DNA of 41,240 nt from a virus, in the IMG/VR virus record IMGVR_UViG_3300009332_000005, positions 1 through 41,240 of that record; one strand, given 5' to 3'. Position numbers and translations under genes: made by a program. How positions within the stretch are numbered: position 1 is the stretch's first letter; each line of letters begins with the position of its first letter. This document shows, piece after piece, positions 17,798 through 26,359 of the stretch. Under the pieces are notes generated by a model. The model searched no databases. It was given only the letters and a program-made list of their open reading frames with translations, and had not been told where the DNA came from.

Positions 17798-18808
17798 TTA
17801 GAATTCAACTACAAGTTTCAAATCTTCAATCTGATCAGAAGCACGAGTAATCGCACGGCGATTCTCAAGATAAATTAACTGTCCTGAATCTTGTTCAAGT
17901 GATGTAACAGCATCAGCATATACCGCAGATTGTGCCTTTGTTCCACCGCCCGCCAATTCAGGATTACGTAACAGACCAATTTGACGGAAGTCATCATTTT
18001 CTGGGAATCCATCAGAAGTTTCTAGTCGAACGTGAATCAAACCGTGATGACATTTTGCCGTAAAGATAGCATCAACATCACCAAAGTTTGATTGCTCAGA
18101 ACCAGAAAGAACACCAGTACCAGAAATAACAGGCATCCAGTCATTTGTAGTTGAGTTAATAATATCATTCAATTCTAGCTTATAAAGGAAAGTCCACACA
18201 TAACCATCAGCAGTAGTAATTGCTTGTGAAGTTAGTCCTGCCGCATCACCTGTAAATCCAGTTGGTTCCTCAGAAGCACCAGTAGGTAGCCATAATCCAC
18301 CAGTAGTGTTCTCACAAGTTGTACGTGAAGTAGCAGTACCACCATCAAATACACCACCAATATAACACTTACCACCAGTAGGTTCACCAGTACACATATA
18401 AACACGATACTCTGAATTCATTATAACTGAATGATATCCAGTCTTTGAAACGAAAGAACGACCGGGCTCAGCGATACCTACAATACCATTAGTAGTATCA
18501 CCATCGAATGCTAAAGTATCACCGCCTTCCCAGTCAACACGTGGAAGTACAGGTGATATATCATCATTCTGAATACGCTTTGCGCCAACAATGTCAGCCC
18601 AATATTGTCCTTCATCTTCATCAAGTGGATCAGGTAATGTGAAGTTACCTGAAGATTCGTCATTTCCTTGAGCATCATCAGCCCACGCTTGTGAACGTCC
18701 GAAGCCTAGATACAGGAAGTTATCATCAACAGAACCAGTAGTTTTGAACTGGTCAATAAATACCATCAAGTTCTGTGTTCTAAATTTACTGGTTACAATT
18801 GCACCCAT
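17798..18808 (-). CDS. 8: Baseplate wedge protein gp8
   Basis: 336 residues, close to T4 gp8 (334). The N-terminus reads GAIVTSKFRTQN, matching the AIVTSKFRT start region of T4 gp8, followed by the FLYLGFGRSQAW segment (T4: FITFGRSEPW). Further matches are PRVDW, the GYVWTFLYKLE motif in the middle, and a C-terminus with RQIGLLRNP and GQLIYLENRRAI. In T4, gp8 is a dimer in the baseplate wedge that binds gp7 and gp10. Residues C148 to W173 form a C...C...GG.W.P segment. As I recall, T4 gp8 has the same pattern here, and related segments occur in several neighbouring proteins. The gene has a strong AAGGAG site and its own late promoter at 18859-18866. The position next to gp6 and the gp7-type gene fits T4 order. 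Confidence 0.93.
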   Translation of the reverse strand: MGAIVTSKFRTQNLMVFIDQFKTTGSVDDNFLYLGFGRSQAWADDAQGNDESSGNFTLPDPLDEDEGQYWADIVGAKRIQNDDISPVLPRVDWEGGDTLAFDGDTTNGIVGIAEPGRSFVSKTGYHSVIMNSEYRVYMCTGEPTGGKCYIGGVFDGGTATSRTTCENTTGGLWLPTGASEEPTGFTGDAAGLTSQAITTADGYVWTFLYKLELNDIINSTTNDWMPVISGTGVLSGSEQSNFGDVDAIFTAKCHHGLIHVRLETSDGFPENDDFRQIGLLRNPELAGGGTKAQSAVYADAVTSLEQDSGQLIYLENRRAITRASDQIEDLKLVVEF

Positions 18809-18858
18809 TTTGAATACTCCTTAAAGTTTTTTAATATATTTGATTAAATAATCAGAAC

Positions 18859-18866
18859 TATTTATA
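18859..18866 (-). promoter_or_regulatory. T4-type late promoter (TATAAATA) for gp8
   Basis: Exact minus-strand octamer in the 82-nt gap upstream of gp8. The predicted start near 18853 gives a leader of about 45 nt with AAGGAG. Confidence 0.7.
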
Positions 18867-18890
18867 CATCTAAAAATAATTATCGTTACA

Positions 18891-21800
18891 TTATACTGGG
18901 ACAGGCCACACATTTGAATCATCAATGATTGTAGTATGTATATGGTCGCCTGCACCGCCGCCTTCAAAGTTTTGTGTCCATTCTCCACCTAATGCAACAC
19001 TACCTAAATATGTCAACAAATTGTGATTGTCATAGTCGCTAGTTTGTGATACAATGTTATATTGTCCAGTCGTATGTGAAACTGTCAATTCGTGTGTATA
19101 TTGAGTTGCGTGAATCATATCTCTCTGAGGAGTTATAACGAGATTTCCAGAAAGAAGAGAAGTGTATTCAGAAACGCTCATCCAATAATCGTGATCGTGA
19201 TAACCACCAGACAACTTGAATTTATGTACAGTCTCACCAGTACCAGGAATTCTATCAAACTGAGTGATTCCTGTTACAACAAACTCACCATCTGGCCCAA
19301 TATTAGGATTAAACTTAATTGTATATCCGTGATAATGAGCGTCAGCCCCATTAGGCGAATCGAAGAAAATGAATCCGTAATTAATATCCTGAGCATTGAT
19401 TAATTCATTTGCTTGTGAAAGTGTAATTGGTTCACAGATTCTGCCTGCATATTGACCTTCTGAGTCAAGTGTACAGCCATCATATAATAAGTGGTCGTGT
19501 GAACCTTCTCCATCAATAAATGATGGCTGAATCCAAATAACAGGCGGGTTATTCGCCTGAAGAATTCCATTAACGAATGTCTTTCTTTCTGTCAAATCTT
19601 CTACTGTTTCTGTTGTTGTAGTAGGCGTAGAAACATTTGAAATTACTGGTTCACCAACTACAACTTGATTTGCTCCATCAGAATAATATGTTGTAGTGGT
19701 TGTAGTGGTAGTGATTGTTACTGTTTCTGTTGTTGTAGTAGTTATCAAATCAGAATAAGTCGTGATAACAGTCGTATCACCAGCTTCTGGAGTGTCATTG
19801 TATGTTGTAGTTTCAGGACTTAATTCTGTTGATGATGATTGTACTGTAATCTGTGGATCAGAAGTTAATACTTCATCAACGCTTGTTGTTCTTGTTACAA
19901 AGATTGAACCACCAGTCTGTTGAGGAACTGGAGCGGTATTAGGATTCCAGTCAACAGTCAAGTTATGCCAATGAAGTCCTTCGGACTCATTCATTACAAC
20001 AGATGTATAATATTTCGAAGTGTCTTGTGTATTATCTTCAATACCACCACGAATCCAAGTAGTGGATTCTGAACAATAGAATTTATTTGTCACATCGTTC
20101 CATTTGATTGTATAATCGTGGAAGTGGGCACCCTCAATTGAATCATACACTAATACTGATTCTTCAATACCATCAATCAGATTCATTGCTTCTGTGGTTG
20201 ATAAACCATCAGCGTGTTCAATCTCATTATTCCAAGCAAATGGTCCAACAACTGTATTATTGAAGAAGTGTGGATGCGAACCACCAGGATACGGATAACC
20301 AGGCGCACCGAACGTTGGAAGAATTGATAATGATTCATTGAATCCAGGTCGTGAAATAACATTAGAAACACTTGTTGCGTGAGCGTGTGACCTTGGCGTA
20401 GTGTTGAAGAACTGAGCACCATCTGTAGATTCCCATTTCTCCACATCCTGGGCAATGAATGACAATGAATCACTATCATAGGTTACACGAATGCCGTGAT
20501 AATGGTCGCCGTTTGCGATAGAAGAATATATCATAATTTCTGCTGAATCGCCATTAATCAAGTCAGTTGCTTGTTCATCTGTTATAGGAAGAGATTGTCT
20601 TCCTGCATTAACACCAATTGTATCAAGTGTTGTATTATTAAATGAATGAAGATGATCAATTTCAGACCCTTCAAGATTGTCCCAATCGTGGGCATTTGCA
20701 AGAGTTACATCAGGAGCAGAATGAAGTGGAGTACCATTCCATCCTAAGTGAGTAGTTAATCCATCTACTGTCAATGTATGCTCGTGAGTTCTTGTGTCCT
20801 CTGTTACCATAGTGTATTCACCAGTGTTATATTCATCCCAGAATTCACCGATTTCATTTGCAATGAATTGTTGAGTGGATAAATTCCAAAGAATCTTATA
20901 CTTATGATAATGTAATCTATTGCCAGAGTTAATGATAGATGAGTAAATAATTACTTCATTCACAACACCATTTGCTAATTCTTGTGCTTGGATACGTGTG
21001 AGTGGTGTAGCGAGTCTATCTGAATTTGCACCAAGTGTGTCAAGTTGTGAACTATCAAAATAGTGGATGTGAGTGTTTTCTCCATACTCATTTGCACCAA
21101 GAATGTTTACAATAGGAGCATTTTCAATATAGAATGTAGTTGGTCCATCATCAGTCTCAGGTGTCCAAGGTGTATCTGCACCAGTGTCATATGGTTCCCA
21201 AATATCATTCTCTTCGTTATAATACCATCCAGCAGAGGAACCAATAATGGTATCTTTATCAGTAACACCAGTCCAAGATGTGATAACAGGATGAATATGG
21301 GAAGCTGGATCATTTAATGACCAGATAGGCCAGAATTCATCCCAATCTTGCATTTCGATATCTGAAATCTCTTCGACTTGGAACATATTCTCATTATCAT
21401 ACGTCACTTTGTATCCGTGAACGTGAGCCACTTCCGTAGCTGGTATCTGAGCTGGTGCATTAGGAATATCAACAGAACTGTAAGTTTCTGTTAACTTATA
21501 AATGTTTGTATTATTTGGGCCAGTTCCTTGAGCAGTGTCAATACCACCACGGGTGGAGAAGTATAATTCTCCATCTGTATCTTCGCCGATAGTTAATAAT
21601 GATTCGTCATATGTGGTAAGGGTGACAACTTCGGTCACAGGATCCCAAAATGAAAGAGGTTTTCTTATATATGCAAAATCATCTGACCACTTATCAAACT
21701 CTAATATGTCGTGTCCTTCAGGATTTGTCTGACCAACAAGATGGAATTGATTATCTGCTGTACTCCATATCATTGTAAATGTATGAACATAGAATTCAGA

Positions 21801-24800
21801 ATGAACAGAATCCGTCTGAGTCACCACAACAGGTGATCCTGGATTTGCTTGTAAGAATTGAACGTGTGCCGCAGTTAATGTTAGTGTATGACTATGGGTA
21901 GAGCCATTTGTTGGATTCGGCAGAACAATAAAATGAGCAGATAGTCCCTCATTATTCTCTTCTAATGTATATAAATGACCAGATGTACCTTCCCACGTAG
22001 TAGACCAATCACCAAAGATATACTTACCTACCAGTTCAGGCATAGCAGTACCACGATACACAAAACCACCACACACTGAAATACCAGTGCCGTGAGAATA
22101 TTCGTGAATAGGTTGCTTTAAGTCATTCAAGTATTCGTTTGTAGTAGTATATCCTAAATCAATAGCAATTTGGTCAATAATTGGTTGTTGTTCTTCATAG
22201 TAATGATATGCTTCCATTACTCTCCAACCGTAGTTGCCGCCCGATTCTACAATATTAATCTCTTCAAATTTATCTTGACCAACATCAGCACACCAAAGTC
22301 TTCCAGTGTTATCAAAAGAGAATCTCCAAGGATTTCTGAATCCGAATGCGAAGATTTCAGGCCTATATGCTACTGAATCTGGGCCGTAAATTGAAGCAGT
22401 AAATGGATTATCCACAGGAATAGTATACGGTAGATTGTTTACTGTATCCTCTGTAGGATCGATTCTAAGAATACATCCAAGTAGATTAGTAGGATTTTGA
22501 GCATTACCATAGTTGCCGTGTCCACCGTGGCCTGTAAGCGGAGAAGTGTCACCAGCAGAACCACCATCACCAAGACCAATATACAGCATATCATCTGGTC
22601 CGAATGCTAGTTCACCACCATTGTGATTGAAATCAGGCTGTGGAATAGTCATTAGGACTCTTTCTGTTGAAATGTCTACAGAATGAGTAGCAGGATCAGC
22701 AGAAGTGAATTCTGATATAACAGTAGATGAAAGAGGATACCCCCAAGCACCAGTTGTGCCGCCCTGTTCTGTCATATAGTAAACATATAACTTACCATTA
22801 TTAACATAGTCAGGATGAAACGCTATACCAAGCAATCCTCGTTCATCATAGTTTGCGAACGGGCCGAGACCAATAGTTAGATTCAATGAAGTCAAGTCCA
22901 TAAAACCATCAGTTGCGCCAGTTATAGTGTCTAATAGATAAATCAATCCAGCTTGGTCACAAATAACAACTTTATTACTATCCATTGGATATGCTTCAAT
23001 AGTGGCGATATCAGTTACTTGATCTGTCAACATAGTAGCACTTACTAGGTCTCCAGTATCACCAGTGCCGGCAATTTGAGCAATATGATTAGATGAGTAA
23101 ATTTCTACCCAATCAACATTTGGATTTAGCTGTTCACTCCATACTTGATTGTGTTGTAGTGTAACATCAGGATTGTTTAAGAAACCAGCAACATATTCGT
23201 CCGAAACTTCCATAAAGACGTTCTGAGGCCATTGATTGCCCATAAAGTCCATTCCACCCATAGAATCAGGATCAACAATCTTGTCTGGCTGATAGTTGAA
23301 ACATAGCCAAGTAGTTACAGGAGTGTATATAAATCCGTGAGTTAATGGATTATTCTGCCAGTCAGTTTTGTTTTCCCAATCAGCATCATATGTCACTTCA
23401 TATTCGTGATAATGGGCAGAAGTAATTTCTCCGTGGATATTCGTGATTGTGCCACCTTGAGTCACATCGTATTCATCAACAATAGGATGACCATTATCAA
23501 GTTTACCGATATTGTCATATAGTGTAACAGAAGTGATATCACCATCAATTAATTGTCGTGCTTGTATTCTTGAAAGAGGATCAGCAGTACGCCCTCTTTG
23601 TCTATCAACAACTTCACCAGGTTCAAAATATGAGGCGTGTCCTTTCAGTGGAGATAATGATTCAAGTGTGAAATAGCCCCAAGATTGTGAATTAGTATGA
23701 CAAGTCGCTTCGTCTGGAGATGTTTGATCGGAACACATTGGATTCATCCAGAACATTGGGTCACCAAAGAACGCCACACAATCAGCTTCGTTTGTGTATT
23801 GTGAATTGAAACATTCTCCGATACCATTATAACGTGGATCAGTTTCAGAAGCAACCCAATCACCCCAAAGAGGAGGTGTCATAATTCCACCACAAACGAG
23901 ATTAGCACCATAGAATGTTGGAATCTCGAATGCGTTTCTATTAATCAAATCTCTTGCTTCTTGGTGTGATAATCCTCTTGCAGTTGCTTCTTTGCCGTGT
24001 ACAATAAGATTCTTGATTTGCTCACCATTAAAATCGTGAACGTGGAATGCCGAAGCCCCAACATTCATTTCAGGCAATTCAAGTCCTTTTGTGATAACAG
24101 TCTCCACAAGAGGAGCAAATCCATTCTTTTCTCCGTGAGAATGGATTTCGTGTTCACTTTCAAATGCCTGAATCTCAACAGTATCAATTACATCATTGGT
24201 TACGCCATAAATATTGTGAATTCTATTTGATTCTCTATTAGCCTCAAAATACTTGTATGATTTCTCAGGCGCATAGTCTGCCTCTGGCATAAATGAATCA
24301 ACCCATTCAACAAGTTTTTGAAGTGCTTTATATACAGACATTTCCCAAATTTCAGCAGAAATCATTCTACCATCTGTGGAACTATACAAATCATCAACAA
24401 TTTCCAATTCTTGTGTTGCAGACGGGAATTCATCAATAGGTAGAACCTTCAATTGTTTTGTGAATTCAAGAGCAGTTGTTTCTGGCCAAGCAAGAATTGA
24501 GTTTCTTACATCTTCATTCATCCAAGAAATTGTATATAGTTTCTCTTTAACTATAGTGCCAATTCTACCAGCATCAATCTCAAAGTTTACAGATAGATGG
24601 TCTGTTGGATTATCCCAAGATTCAGCAGAAATTAATGCGGATCTATTGTCCATCATATTCATAATTTCTACAACATATTCATCAAATCCATCTTCAAGAT
24701 AAACACCAAATCCAGTATGCGCTCTTCCAACTGTACCGTGTTGTTCTGACTCTTGGTCCCAAATATCAATAGCAACATCAAGATATGAGAAGATGTATGT

Positions 24801-26339
24801 AATCAATTTAACATAATTCGATGGCATTTCAACCTTAAGGTCTACGGTAGACTGGAATGAGAATTCAGCAAATAGTTTTAGACCAACTGGATGAACCAGC
24901 TTCTTTAATACTTCACGGTATGTCTGTACAGGAACATCAGATTTAATTACATAAGAGAAGTCCTGATAATAACTATTATCTTGGAGTTTTCTATCAGATG
25001 ATAAGAATCCGCCAGAATCTAACCAATAACCATTTGTCTTCCAAACAGCAGTTTTAACTTTTGAATGAGAACCATCAAGAAGATTATTACACTGTTCACG
25101 AGTAACTGGCCGTGCTGTGCCTTCTGTGAGAATGTTATTTTCTACGCTTTGTATAGTTGAAGTAACTTCGGCTAATGGGAACCAGTGTAGAAATGCTGGT
25201 TCACCGAAGAAAGGTGATTCATTAATATGTCCTTCTGGATGCAGTGCATTTACACAATCAATTTCATTATCAAATGTGAATAGCGGATAATCATTACTTG
25301 AGGAACAGAACGAAGATGTTGGATTTTCCCAATATATTGAACCAGCAGTATTGAAAATATTCTCACCAACAACAAACTCACCATCAATATTTTTTAGGTC
25401 AAATCGTGTCCAGTCTGTATTAAATCCTTCAATAATCGCTGTTGCATTTGATGTAGTACCTTTAATCGCGCCAGCGCCTTCTGATATGATATACTTAACT
25501 TCATTCGGATGGGTTGTGATATGCATCCAACGATCTGCCCAAGAGTTACCGTTGATTATACATTCACCTTCAGTTTCGATGCCTTCCGAGATAATAACAG
25601 CAACGTATGGTATCTGACCAGATGTACCAACATCTTCCCAGATTGGCTCGCCCTTGATGAACTCTCCTGAAACTTCTGTTAAAAGTAACTTCTCATAATC
25701 AGAAGTTGCTGAACTTTCATCCATATCAATGAAAGCAGTAGCCCCAGATATTTGACCAATAACTTTCTTATTATATACTGTCCTTACAGTTTCAGCAGTA
25801 TGAACATTTTCAATCTCATTATAGTATTCAGATTCAGGATTAGTGGTCTCTTTATCTGTTAGAACTGTAATCCATTTTGGCTCATACCAAATTGAACCAG
25901 ACGATTTCATCAACCACTGTTTCGGATAAATAACATTTACATCGGTATTAAAATCTCTTCTGAATAGAAAATTAAGTGCAGATGTTGTACCTTTTTGTCG
26001 ATAAACATCTTGAATATTTTTAGCAAGGAATGCCTTATCTGTAGTAGGTACAGTGGGATCGATTGCAGTGTGTGGAGTTGTTGTTAGATATTGTTTCTCG
26101 AACTCTGGTATAAATTGATCCAAAGCGTGGTCAATATCAACATTCTGAATTAAATCTGTAATCTGAGAATATTCACCAAGTTCACCATTGACGTCCGTTT
26201 CCCTTTCCAGATATTCAAAATACTTCCGTAAGAAAGTAATGAACATAGGATGATCTTCCCGAACATAATCAGGAACCATTCTCTCTACAAAGATTGAAAG
26301 AAACTTTGCTGGAGTTTTGGAAAAATTATCGTTGGCCAT
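18891..26339 (-). CDS. gp7-type baseplate wedge protein with giant extension carrying a PQQ-dehydrogenase-like propeller (2482 aa)
   Basis: It lies between gp6 and gp8, the T4 gene 7 position. Residues 1-500 resemble the C-terminal part of T4 gp7: FLRKYFEYLERE, then QKGTTSALNFLFRRDF (T4 has TKGIEASYKFLFKVLY), two small SGATAFID / SNATAIIEG domains, and KKLVHPVGLKLF (T4 RFVHPVGFGFI). About 740-1090 and 1640-2460 are repeats of 130-150 residues with paired HxH motifs. About 1100-1616 is a glucose/sorbosone dehydrogenase-type propeller: ERGLLGIAFHP, FNHNGGELAFGP (H1239), GLGDGG, FGFRNPWRF (R1335, N1336), GGNYGWRVME, GEDTDGELYF. It is interrupted at about 1475-1575 by an HxH module. Cys mini-modules lie near 345-385 and 842-890. 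A Thr-rich tract is at 2148-2257. The start has only a weak site (TAGGTA). The wedge role is likely; enzyme activity is unproven. Confidence 0.8.
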   Translation of the reverse strand: MANDNFSKTPAKFLSIFVERMVPDYVREDHPMFITFLRKYFEYLERETDVNGELGEYSQITDLIQNVDIDHALDQFIPEFEKQYLTTTPHTAIDPTVPTTDKAFLAKNIQDVYRQKGTTSALNFLFRRDFNTDVNVIYPKQWLMKSSGSIWYEPKWITVLTDKETTNPESEYYNEIENVHTAETVRTVYNKKVIGQISGATAFIDMDESSATSDYEKLLLTEVSGEFIKGEPIWEDVGTSGQIPYVAVIISEGIETEGECIINGNSWADRWMHITTHPNEVKYIISEGAGAIKGTTSNATAIIEGFNTDWTRFDLKNIDGEFVVGENIFNTAGSIYWENPTSSFCSSSNDYPLFTFDNEIDCVNALHPEGHINESPFFGEPAFLHWFPLAEVTSTIQSVENNILTEGTARPVTREQCNNLLDGSHSKVKTAVWKTNGYWLDSGGFLSSDRKLQDNSYYQDFSYVIKSDVPVQTYREVLKKLVHPVGLKLFAEFSFQSTVDLKVEMPSNYVKLITYIFSYLDVAIDIWDQESEQHGTVGRAHTGFGVYLEDGFDEYVVEIMNMMDNRSALISAESWDNPTDHLSVNFEIDAGRIGTIVKEKLYTISWMNEDVRNSILAWPETTALEFTKQLKVLPIDEFPSATQELEIVDDLYSSTDGRMISAEIWEMSVYKALQKLVEWVDSFMPEADYAPEKSYKYFEANRESNRIHNIYGVTNDVIDTVEIQAFESEHEIHSHGEKNGFAPLVETVITKGLELPEMNVGASAFHVHDFNGEQIKNLIVHGKEATARGLSHQEARDLINRNAFEIPTFYGANLVCGGIMTPPLWGDWVASETDPRYNGIGECFNSQYTNEADCVAFFGDPMFWMNPMCSDQTSPDEATCHTNSQSWGYFTLESLSPLKGHASYFEPGEVVDRQRGRTADPLSRIQARQLIDGDITSVTLYDNIGKLDNGHPIVDEYDVTQGGTITNIHGEITSAHYHEYEVTYDADWENKTDWQNNPLTHGFIYTPVTTWLCFNYQPDKIVDPDSMGGMDFMGNQWPQNVFMEVSDEYVAGFLNNPDVTLQHNQVWSEQLNPNVDWVEIYSSNHIAQIAGTGDTGDLVSATMLTDQVTDIATIEAYPMDSNKVVICDQAGLIYLLDTITGATDGFMDLTSLNLTIGLGPFANYDERGLLGIAFHPDYVNNGKLYVYYMTEQGGTTGAWGYPLSSTVISEFTSADPATHSVDISTERVLMTIPQPDFNHNGGELAFGPDDMLYIGLGDGGSAGDTSPLTGHGGHGNYGNAQNPTNLLGCILRIDPTEDTVNNLPYTIPVDNPFTASIYGPDSVAYRPEIFAFGFRNPWRFSFDNTGRLWCADVGQDKFEEINIVESGGNYGWRVMEAYHYYEEQQPIIDQIAIDLGYTTTNEYLNDLKQPIHEYSHGTGISVCGGFVYRGTAMPELVGKYIFGDWSTTWEGTSGHLYTLEENNEGLSAHFIVLPNPTNGSTHSHTLTLTAAHVQFLQANPGSPVVVTQTDSVHSEFYVHTFTMIWSTADNQFHLVGQTNPEGHDILEFDKWSDDFAYIRKPLSFWDPVTEVVTLTTYDESLLTIGEDTDGELYFSTRGGIDTAQGTGPNNTNIYKLTETYSSVDIPNAPAQIPATEVAHVHGYKVTYDNENMFQVEEISDIEMQDWDEFWPIWSLNDPASHIHPVITSWTGVTDKDTIIGSSAGWYYNEENDIWEPYDTGADTPWTPETDDGPTTFYIENAPIVNILGANEYGENTHIHYFDSSQLDTLGANSDRLATPLTRIQAQELANGVVNEVIIYSSIINSGNRLHYHKYKILWNLSTQQFIANEIGEFWDEYNTGEYTMVTEDTRTHEHTLTVDGLTTHLGWNGTPLHSAPDVTLANAHDWDNLEGSEIDHLHSFNNTTLDTIGVNAGRQSLPITDEQATDLINGDSAEIMIYSSIANGDHYHGIRVTYDSDSLSFIAQDVEKWESTDGAQFFNTTPRSHAHATSVSNVISRPGFNESLSILPTFGAPGYPYPGGSHPHFFNNTVVGPFAWNNEIEHADGLSTTEAMNLIDGIEESVLVYDSIEGAHFHDYTIKWNDVTNKFYCSESTTWIRGGIEDNTQDTSKYYTSVVMNESEGLHWHNLTVDWNPNTAPVPQQTGGSIFVTRTTSVDEVLTSDPQITVQSSSTELSPETTTYNDTPEAGDTTVITTYSDLITTTTTETVTITTTTTTTTYYSDGANQVVVGEPVISNVSTPTTTTETVEDLTERKTFVNGILQANNPPVIWIQPSFIDGEGSHDHLLYDGCTLDSEGQYAGRICEPITLSQANELINAQDINYGFIFFDSPNGADAHYHGYTIKFNPNIGPDGEFVVTGITQFDRIPGTGETVHKFKLSGGYHDHDYWMSVSEYTSLLSGNLVITPQRDMIHATQYTHELTVSHTTGQYNIVSQTSDYDNHNLLTYLGSVALGGEWTQNFEGGGAGDHIHTTIIDDSNVWPVPV

Positions 26340-26359
26340 TTGTACCTACACTTATCAAA

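Noticed and set aside
21490-23040. Reading the GSDH-like region as a separate metabolic gene picked up from the host
   Set aside because: It is in frame within one long protein, without internal start, stop or ribosome-binding site, and flanked by HxH repeats. It is a domain of a structural protein.
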